The translations under genes were made by a program, and so were the position numbers. 19,017 nt of DNA from Hungatella sp. UBA3048 (GTDB lineage: Bacteria > Bacillota > Clostridia > Lachnospirales > Lachnospiraceae), in assembly GCA_002367105.1 (NCBI GenBank), contig DFCS01000026.1:52724-71740 (forward strand), written 5' to 3'. Shown here piece by piece: positions 13,646 through 19,017 of this stretch; the first letter of the stretch is position 1; each line of letters opens with the position of its first letter. The notes under the pieces were generated by a model, which saw nothing but the letters and a program-made list of their open reading frames with translations, did not search any database and had not been told where the DNA came from.

Positions 13646-13660
13646 TAAGTGGTTTATATT
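13632..13660 (+). promoter_or_regulatory. Probable promoter of the small membrane protein gene
   Basis: TTGCAT (13632-13637), a 17-bp spacer and TATATT (13655-13660) lie 22 bp before the start codon; the -35 is only half consensus. Confidence 0.5.
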
Positions 13661-13682
13661 ATGGAAAAGGAGGATTATATCA

Positions 13683-13901
13683 ATGAAAAAGAAAATATTT
13701 AACGTGATTTTTTATCTTAGCTGCTTTTTTGTTCTCTTCAAATCCATTTATCACCTTGCCTTTACAGTCCCGCCGGCTCCGGATGCACCAGGTTACCAGG
13801 AGTATTATTACGGTACCATTGTCATGAGTATTGGCATCGGGCTTATGGTTATCGTACCCAATCTCATCATAGAATATCTGATGGGCAACTGGTCCTCTTA
13901 G
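13683..13901 (+). CDS. Small two-helix membrane protein, unrecognised
   Basis: This is a 72-residue protein with a basic N-terminus (MKKK), a first hydrophobic helix around 5-28, a Pro-rich, Tyr-rich extracytoplasmic or cytoplasmic loop (VPPAPDAPGYQEYYYG, about 30-45) and a second helix around 46-66. An in-frame TTG at 13632 would lengthen it by 17 residues, but the AAAAGGAGG at 13665-13673, 9 nt before ATG 13683, fixes the start. I do not recognise the family. It is divergent from an XRE regulator and followed by the metallophosphoesterase, which has its own promoter. It may be controlled by the XRE protein. Confidence 0.75.
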   Translation: MKKKIFNVIFYLSCFFVLFKSIYHLAFTVPPAPDAPGYQEYYYGTIVMSIGIGLMVIVPNLIIEYLMGNWSS

Positions 13902-13903
13902 AC

Positions 13904-13933
13904 TTGACGCAGACAGGCCCTTCATTGTATGAT
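13904..13933 (+). promoter_or_regulatory. Sigma-A promoter of the metallophosphoesterase gene
   Basis: TTGACG (13904-13909), an 18-bp spacer and TATGAT (13928-13933) lie 46 bp before the start codon. An 8-bp inverted repeat CCTTCATT (13919-13926) / AATGAAGG (13954-13961) surrounds the likely transcription start and may be chance. Confidence 0.65.
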
Positions 13934-13979
13934 GAACAGAAAGCAAGAAAAAGAATGAAGGAAGAAGAGGAGAGATCAG

Positions 13980-14834
13980 ATGGGGTTTGCTGCCGTAGCT
14001 ATTTGCGCCGCAGTGGGCGCAGGCTTATATTTGCGTTCTGAGTATGAAAAAGAACAGCTTAGCATAGAGAGAACTGTTTTTAAAAGTGCTAAGATAAAAG
14101 CGGATCGTACCATTGTGTTCCTTTCTGATCTTCACGAGCACCGGTTTGGTGACGGCAATGAAAGGCTTCTGGCTGCTGTTAATGAGGCGGCTCCTGATCT
14201 TGTGCTGGTGGGCGGCGATATGATTATCAGCAAAGGGAAAGCGGATATGGCCGCTTCCTTAGAGCTTTTGGAAAAGCTGGCAGGTAAATACCCTGTCATT
14301 TGCGGCAACGGCAATCATGAGAACCGTCTGCTTTGGGAACACCAGGTGTACGGAGGCGCATATGAGGCTTATGTACGCCGTTTAAAAAAGCTTGGAATCA
14401 AAGTTCTTGATAACCGGACGGAATGGTATGGGGAAGATATGGCTGTTACCGGGATTGATCTAAACAAAGGGGCTTACCGGAAGTTCCGTCCGGATCGTTT
14501 AACAGAGGAGGAGATTGAACAAAAGGTGGGAAAGGCATCGAAGGAGCGGTTTCAGATTCTGCTGTGCCATTCTCCCCTTTATTTTTCCTCATGCAGAAGC
14601 TGGGGAGCAGATTTGACTCTGTCCGGCCACTTTCATGGGGGAACCATAAGGCTCCCATACCTTGGAGGGGTCATGACACCTCAATATCAATTTTTCCTTC
14701 CATACTGCGCCGGTGAGTTTACAGAAGACGGGAGGCATATGATCGTGAGCAGAGGGCTTGGGACCCATTCCATCAATATCCGCTTAAACAACAAACCTCA
14801 ACTGGTAGTGGTGGATTTAAAAATGAAATCATGA
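13980..14834 (+). CDS. Membrane-anchored calcineurin-like metallophosphoesterase
   Basis: This is a 284-residue protein with an N-terminal hydrophobic anchor (about 2-18, GFAAVAICAAVGAGLYL) followed by a complete metallophosphoesterase domain of the COG1408 (YkuE/YaeI-like) type. Metal-binding motifs seen in order: D50-L-H52, GGD (78-80), GNH-E (N112, H113, E114), H197 in LCHSP, and GHFH (216-219). It should hydrolyse a phosphomonoester or diester with two metal ions. Relatives have been linked to lipid or envelope phosphoesters, but the substrate here is open. The ATG follows GAGGAG at good spacing. It has its own promoter and is followed by scpA, which has another promoter. Confidence 0.9.
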   Translation: MGFAAVAICAAVGAGLYLRSEYEKEQLSIERTVFKSAKIKADRTIVFLSDLHEHRFGDGNERLLAAVNEAAPDLVLVGGDMIISKGKADMAASLELLEKLAGKYPVICGNGNHENRLLWEHQVYGGAYEAYVRRLKKLGIKVLDNRTEWYGEDMAVTGIDLNKGAYRKFRPDRLTEEEIEQKVGKASKERFQILLCHSPLYFSSCRSWGADLTLSGHFHGGTIRLPYLGGVMTPQYQFFLPYCAGEFTEDGRHMIVSRGLGTHSINIRLNNKPQLVVVDLKMKS

Positions 14835-14852
14835 TTTTGGGCCTTCCATATA

Positions 14853-14881
14853 TTTACAGATGAAGAAGGATTTGATATACT
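14853..14881 (+). promoter_or_regulatory. Sigma-A promoter of scpAB
   Basis: TTTACA (14853-14858), a 17-bp spacer and TATACT (14876-14881) lie 37 bp before the scpA start codon, inside the 84-bp gap after the metallophosphoesterase gene. Confidence 0.65.
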
Positions 14882-14918
14882 GATCAAAGGCATGTCTTAA
14901 TCTGCCTTGGAGGATTTT

Positions 14919-15743
14919 ATGGGAATCTCTTATAAACTGGATAATTTCGAGGGGCCGCTGGATTTACTGCTTCATTTGATCGAGAAGAATAAGGTGAATA
15001 TCTACGACATTCCCATCGCGACGATCACGGAGCAGTATCTGGACTTTGTAAATCACATGGAAACAGAGGATCTAAACATTGTCAGCGAATTTCTTGTCAT
15101 GGCTGCGACCCTCATTGATATAAAAGCGCGCATGCTGCTTCCCCGGGAGACCAATGAGGAAGGCGAGGAAGAGGATCCCAGGGCCGAGCTTGTGGCACGC
15201 CTTTTGGAATACAAATATTATAAATATATGTCCCTGGAGCTTAAGGACCGGGAAGTGGGGGCTGAACGTCTGCTGTATAAATCCCCTTCCATACCGCCTG
15301 AGGTTGCAAAGTACGAACCGCCGGTGGATTTGGACAAGCTCCTTGACGGGCTTACCCTGGCGAAACTCCAGGAGATTTTCCGGGCGGTTACGAAACGTAA
15401 ATCGGACCGCGTGGATCCGATCCGCAGCCAGTTTGGCAATATCCGGAGGGAATCCATAAGCCTGGAGGACAAGATAAAATCGGTCATGGATTATGCCAGA
15501 GAGCACCGGAAGTTTTCTTTCCGCGGGCTGCTTGAGCAGCAGCCGGACCGGACCATGGTTGTTGTGACATTTTTAGCGCTTCTGGAGCTCATGAAGATCG
15601 GCAAGATCAGGCTGACCCAGGAGCATTTGTTTGATGACATGTTCATTGAAACCCTGGAACCGGAAGGGGAAGACGGGGGACTGGATTTGTCGGAACTGCA
15701 GGATGAAGGGGAAGGAATTAAGGGAGAGGAAATCGATGGATAA
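14919..15743 (+). CDS. scpA: Segregation and condensation protein A
   Basis: This 274-residue kleisin subunit bridges the SMC heads and binds ScpB in the bacterial condensin that organises the nucleoid and supports chromosome segregation. The conserved N-terminus (YKLDNFEGPLDLLLHLIEKN, residues 5-24) and the C-terminal winged helix (FLALLELMKIGKIRLTQEHL, about 225-245) are clear, joined by a charged middle; the tail is very acidic. The start is ATG 14919 after GGAGG (14909-14913), with slightly short 5-nt spacing; a TTG four codons upstream overlaps that site and is unlikely. The last 8 nt overlap scpB, as expected of a coupled scpAB pair. Confidence 0.95.
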   Translation: MGISYKLDNFEGPLDLLLHLIEKNKVNIYDIPIATITEQYLDFVNHMETEDLNIVSEFLVMAATLIDIKARMLLPRETNEEGEEEDPRAELVARLLEYKYYKYMSLELKDREVGAERLLYKSPSIPPEVAKYEPPVDLDKLLDGLTLAKLQEIFRAVTKRKSDRVDPIRSQFGNIRRESISLEDKIKSVMDYAREHRKFSFRGLLEQQPDRTMVVVTFLALLELMKIGKIRLTQEHLFDDMFIETLEPEGEDGGLDLSELQDEGEGIKGEEIDG

Positions 15744-16377
15744 GGATACTCTTTTGGCCGATGGGCCGAAGAAGAGCACAAAAGAAGAAAAGGTGTGGGA
15801 AGCCGTGATCGAAGCGGTTCTCTTTACCATGGGAAATTCCGTTGAACTTAAGGCTCTTGCCGCTGCGATTGAACAGGATGAGGCCACAGCTAAGGAAGTG
15901 GTTCTCCGTTTGATGAAGCGTTATGATACTGGGAAAAGAGGGATGCAGATCCTTGAACTGGAAGACAGCTACCAGATGTGTACGCGGTCTGAATATTACG
16001 AGAACTTGATCCGTGTGGCATCTGCGCCTAAAAAGCAGATTCTTACGGATGTGGTTTTGGAGACGCTGTCCATCATAGCTTACAAGCAGCCTGTGACAAA
16101 GCTTGAAATAGAGAAAATCAGGGGTGTAAAATCGGATCATGCGGTCAATAAGCTGGTGGAATACAATCTGGTATATGAAGTTGGCCGCGTGGATGCTCCA
16201 GGCCGTCCGGCACTATTCGCCACCACAGAGGAATTTTTAAGAAGATTTGGCATCGGATCTACTCAGAATCTTCCGGTTGCGGATCCGGTTGTAACAGCTG
16301 AGATACGGATGGAAGTGGAAGAAGAGCTATCTGAAAGCAGTGATCTTCTTCCGGCAGAAGATAAAAAAGATGAATGA
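15736..16377 (+). CDS. scpB: Segregation and condensation protein B
   Basis: This is a 213-residue partner of ScpA with two winged-helix domains: the first about 14-85 (EKVWEAVIEAVLFTMGNSVE), the second about 95-180, containing LETLSIIAYKQPVTKLEIEK, IRGVKSDHAVNKLVEYNLVY and GRVDAPGRPALFATTEEFLR, a strong family signature. The acidic C-terminal tail of about 35 residues is variable in the family. The start is ATG 15736, preceded by AGGGAGAGG and overlapping the scpA stop codon by 8 nt; in-frame upstream starts would lie deep in scpA. It dimerises and stabilises the SMC-ScpA complex. The stop codon overlaps an ATG (ATGA, 16374-16377) in the frame of the next gene. Confidence 0.95.
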   Translation: MDKDTLLADGPKKSTKEEKVWEAVIEAVLFTMGNSVELKALAAAIEQDEATAKEVVLRLMKRYDTGKRGMQILELEDSYQMCTRSEYYENLIRVASAPKKQILTDVVLETLSIIAYKQPVTKLEIEKIRGVKSDHAVNKLVEYNLVYEVGRVDAPGRPALFATTEEFLRRFGIGSTQNLPVADPVVTAEIRMEVEEELSESSDLLPAEDKKDE

Positions 16378-16445
16378 CATTAGGAGGACACCCCTTTCAG
16401 GGATACCTTTATGCCCGAAAAGCAGGGCAGGAAAGAGGAAATGAT

Positions 16446-16883
16446 ATGACACAAACCATAAGAATTAAATATTTTACGGATAAAATAGAACGGTTACGCT
16501 ACATTGACGGCAAATCTGACTGGATTGATCTGCGGGCAGCACAGGAAGTGGAGATGAAGGCAGGCGAGTTTAAACTGATTCCCCTGGGGATAGCGATGGA
16601 ACTTCCGGCTGGATTTGAAGCCCATGTGGTTCCAAGAAGCAGTACATTTAAGAATTACGGTGTGATCCAAACCAATAGCATGGGAATTATTGATGAGACA
16701 TACTGCGGGGACAATGACCAGTGGTTTTTCCCTGCATATGCGCTGCGGGATACGGTGATCCATGTAAATGACCGCATCTGCCAGTTCCGCATTATGGAGC
16801 ATCAGCCTGCTTTATGTTTAGAAGAAGTTGAACTTCTGGGACATGAGGACCGCGGCGGTCATGGAAGCACGGGAAAACAATGA
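16446..16883 (+). CDS. dUTP diphosphatase (dUTPase)
   Basis: This is a 145-residue trimeric-type dUTPase, which hydrolyses dUTP to dUMP and pyrophosphate, keeping uracil out of DNA and supplying dTMP synthesis. The five motifs are present: DLRAA (28-32); PRSSTFKN (63-70, the clostridial form of RSGLA); GIIDETYCGDNDQW (80-93); NDRICQF (108-114); and the glycine-rich RGGHGSTGK (136-144). The start at 16446 has AGAGGA (16434-16439) before it and matches the usual N-terminus. An alternative ATG at 16374 overlaps the scpB stop (ATGA) and would add 24 residues not typical of the family. Co-transcription with scpAB is likely. Confidence 0.88.
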   Translation: MTQTIRIKYFTDKIERLRYIDGKSDWIDLRAAQEVEMKAGEFKLIPLGIAMELPAGFEAHVVPRSSTFKNYGVIQTNSMGIIDETYCGDNDQWFFPAYALRDTVIHVNDRICQFRIMEHQPALCLEEVELLGHEDRGGHGSTGKQ

Positions 16884-16933
16884 TATTGGTGAAATAGTGG
16901 CGAATCGAATTTCTTTAAGTTGGAGATAATAGC

Positions 16934-17713
16934 ATGAGAAGAAAGACAGGATATGCGGCTGCCATCCTTGGGCTGGCACTGACAGTTACCATAGCAGCAG
17001 GCGGATGCGGAAAAAAAGAAAACAAATATTCTTACCGGGCCGCCGGAATCGAGGCTCTTAACCAGGGCAATTATGACAATGCCGTGGAAGCTTTTGATCA
17101 GGCCATCGACTCATCCAAAGGATTAGTTGGTAAATTCGATGTGGATGTGTTAAAGTACCGGGCAGAAGCCGAATACCTGGCAGGAGACTATTCTTCCGCC
17201 GCAGATACCTATGGCATACTCATAAAGGTGGATAAAGAACGGCCGGAATATTTAAATCTGCGTTCCGTTTCAAGGGCAGGGGCCGGCGATTTAAACGGTG
17301 CCATAGAGGACTATAAGAAAAGCGCTGAACTGGATAAAGAAAAAAATGCACCGGGCAGAATGAAAGCCCTGCTGGCAGCAGGAGCAGCCATGGAAAAGGC
17401 AGGAACTGCTTCTGATGCCATGAGCCTATATGAGGAAGCCCTTAGTAACGGGGAAGAAAGTGCACAGCTTTATAACCGGATGGGCTTATGTAAGATGGCC
17501 GGGGAAGATTGGGATGGAGCGGCCGAATATTTTAAGAAGGGCCTTTTAACAGCCGACAGTTCAGAGGTCCCTGAACTTTTGTTTAATCAGGCGGTTGCCG
17601 AGGAGCGTAAAGGGGAATTTAAAAAAGCCCTGGATCTGATGCAGCAGTATGTCTCAGCTCACGGCCCTGATGAGGAAGCGGAGCGGGAGATCACATTTTT
17701 AAAGACAAGATAG
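16934..17713 (+). CDS. Tetratricopeptide-repeat lipoprotein
   Basis: This 259-residue protein has a lipoprotein signal: MRRK, hydrophobic stretch, then A22-G-G-C25 as lipobox, followed by a charged GKKENK spacer. The rest is built of about five or six TPR-like helical pairs, for example AGIEALNQGNYDNAVEAFDQ (37-56), AEYLAGDYSSAADTYGILIK and AEERKGEFKKALDLMQQYVS near the end. TPR arrays mediate protein-protein contacts, here on the outer face of the membrane. GGAGA (16922-16926) precedes the ATG by 7 nt. It sits 50 bp after the dUTPase gene and 13 bp before hflX, so an operon is likely. Partner unknown. Confidence 0.85.
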   Translation: MRRKTGYAAAILGLALTVTIAAGGCGKKENKYSYRAAGIEALNQGNYDNAVEAFDQAIDSSKGLVGKFDVDVLKYRAEAEYLAGDYSSAADTYGILIKVDKERPEYLNLRSVSRAGAGDLNGAIEDYKKSAELDKEKNAPGRMKALLAAGAAMEKAGTASDAMSLYEEALSNGEESAQLYNRMGLCKMAGEDWDGAAEYFKKGLLTADSSEVPELLFNQAVAEERKGEFKKALDLMQQYVSAHGPDEEAEREITFLKTR

Positions 17714-17726
17714 GTTGGGACGATTG

Positions 17727-18998
17727 ATGGCAGAGCTGATTGAGTTAAAGGAAATAGAAGAACGGGTAATCCTGGTGGCAGTCAGTACCGAGGATGTGAA
17801 TGACACACAGGCGTCCCTTGACGAGCTGGAAGAGCTGGTAAAAACGGCAGGAGCCGTTACTGTGGATAAGATAATCCAGAACCGGGAAAGAATCCATCCG
17901 GGGACTTATCTGGGAAAAGGAAAAATTGAAGAAATAAAGGACCGTATCTGGGAGCTTGATGCAACCGGAATCGTCTGCGATGATGAACTGTCTCCGGCCC
18001 AGCTTCGTAATCTGGAGGGGGCCCTGGATACAAAGATCATGGACCGGACCATGGTGATCCTGGATATTTTTGCTTCCAGAGCCACCACAAGGGAAGGGAA
18101 GATCCAGGTGGAACTGGCCCAGCTCAAGTACCGGGCGGCCCGTCTGGTGGGCCTTAGAAGCTCCTTGTCCCGTCTGGGAGGCGGAATCGGTACCCGCGGA
18201 CCCGGAGAGAAAAAACTGGAAATGGACCGGCGTCTGATCCATGACAGGATCGGAATGCTAAAGGCTGATTTAGAGGATGTGAAGCGTCACAGAGAAGTTG
18301 TCAGGCAGCAGAGGGATAAAAACCATGTTCCCACCGCCGCCATCGTAGGTTATACCAATGCCGGGAAATCCACCTTGTTAAACAGGCTTACAGATGCCGG
18401 GATACTGGCTGAGGATAAGCTGTTTGCAACCCTGGATCCAACTACAAGGAATCTAAGCCTGCCGGGCGGACAGCAGATTCTTTTAACGGATACGGTAGGA
18501 TTTATCAGGAAGCTTCCCCATCATTTGATCGAAGCCTTTAAAAGCACCCTGGAGGAAGCCAAGTACAGCGATATCATCCTTCATGTGGTAGACTGTTCCA
18601 ATCCCCAGATGGACATGCAGATGTATGTTGTGTATGAAACTTTGAGGGAGCTTGGGGTCTGTGATAAGGTGATGGTTACCGTGTTCAATAAGATCGATAC
18701 GGCAGAAGGCGGTGTGATCCTAAGGGATGTTTCTTCCGATCATCAGGTGAGGATATCTGCAAAAACCGGAGAAGGCCTTGATGAACTTTTAAATCTTTTA
18801 GAAACCATTCTCAGAAACCAGAAAATATATCTGGAAAAGGTTTATTCCTATAAGGAAGCAGGGAAAATCCAGCTGATCCGCAAATACGGACAGCTGCTTA
18901 AGGAAGAGTATCAGGAAGACGGAATTCTGGTGAATGCCTATGTGCCATCGGAGATGTTTGCCTCACTGGCAGACAATGCCGATGCTATTAATGAATGA
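17727..18998 (+). CDS. hflX: GTPase HflX
   Basis: This is a 423-residue ribosome-associated GTPase that splits or rescues stalled 70S ribosomes under stress (known for HflX). The N-terminal HflX domain includes HPGTYLGKGKIEEIKDRI and GIVCDDELSPAQLRNLE, then the RGPGEKKLEMDRRLIHDRI helix region. The G domain has G1 GYTNAGKS (208-215), G3 DTVG (255-258) and G4 NKID (321-324). Length is normal and the C-terminal domain is complete, with the stop 19 bp before the window end. The start ATG 17727 has only a weak GGTTGGGA before it; TTG codons at 17715 and 17724 are alternatives. The 13-bp gap to the TPR gene suggests co-transcription. Confidence 0.95.
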   Translation: MAELIELKEIEERVILVAVSTEDVNDTQASLDELEELVKTAGAVTVDKIIQNRERIHPGTYLGKGKIEEIKDRIWELDATGIVCDDELSPAQLRNLEGALDTKIMDRTMVILDIFASRATTREGKIQVELAQLKYRAARLVGLRSSLSRLGGGIGTRGPGEKKLEMDRRLIHDRIGMLKADLEDVKRHREVVRQQRDKNHVPTAAIVGYTNAGKSTLLNRLTDAGILAEDKLFATLDPTTRNLSLPGGQQILLTDTVGFIRKLPHHLIEAFKSTLEEAKYSDIILHVVDCSNPQMDMQMYVVYETLRELGVCDKVMVTVFNKIDTAEGGVILRDVSSDHQVRISAKTGEGLDELLNLLETILRNQKIYLEKVYSYKEAGKIQLIRKYGQLLKEEYQEDGILVNAYVPSEMFASLADNADAINE

Positions 18999-19017
18999 AA
19001 AAACACAATATGTGGAT

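Noticed and set aside
16374..16445. dUTPase start at 16374 coupled to the scpB stop (ATGA)
   Set aside because: The 24 extra residues are not dUTPase-like and a separate AGAGGA precedes ATG 16446. The overlap is noted because coupling cannot be fully excluded.

Overview
The window reads as a chromosomal segment of a low-to-mid-GC Firmicute, most likely a Lachnospiraceae/Clostridium cluster XIVa member of the Lacrimispora type. This is inferred from the gene families: scpAB, a clostridial dUTPase, HflX, LplB/YtcP-type ABC permeases, and a D,D-carboxypeptidase with choline-binding-like repeats. The strong AAGGAGG ribosome binding sites and sigma-A promoters agree. No rRNA, tRNA, CRISPR array, transposase or integrase was seen.

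Layout. (1) 1-4132 is ordinary envelope and housekeeping content. A CPBP intramembrane protease gene overlaps a GT2 glycosyltransferase gene by 4 nt. A convergent PAP2-type membrane phosphatase follows, with its own promoter and terminator, then a small COG2426 membrane protein and a Nudix hydrolase closed by tandem hairpins. (2) About 4237-11560 is a 7.3-kb carbohydrate cassette: two ABC permeases (LplB-like, YtcP-like), a large solute-binding lipoprotein, two unlike Gfo/Idh/MocA oxidoreductases and a separately promoted AraC-family regulator. It is bounded by near-identical 19-bp direct repeats (18/19). (3) 11553-13588 holds a strong terminator, a secreted penicillin-binding D-Ala-D-Ala carboxypeptidase and a convergent XRE regulator that share a bidirectional terminator. 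(4) 13683-18998 runs rightward: a small two-helix membrane protein, a membrane-anchored metallophosphoesterase, scpA-scpB, a dUTPase, a TPR lipoprotein and HflX.

How the genes work together. The cassette looks like a self-contained import-and-oxidise unit. The AraC-type protein senses a ligand, the lipoprotein and two permeases import a sugar-like compound, and the two NAD(P)-dependent dehydrogenases convert it. It lacks its own ABC ATPase and any glycoside hydrolase, so a shared MsmX-type ATPase elsewhere is expected and the substrate cannot be named. ScpA and ScpB are the partners of SMC in chromosome condensation. The carboxypeptidase trims peptidoglycan.

The least explained points are the direct-repeat boundaries of the cassette, the atypical second oxidoreductase, a perfect 15-bp inverted repeat behind the operon, and a small antisense-side ORF with an excellent ribosome binding site at 2655-2771.
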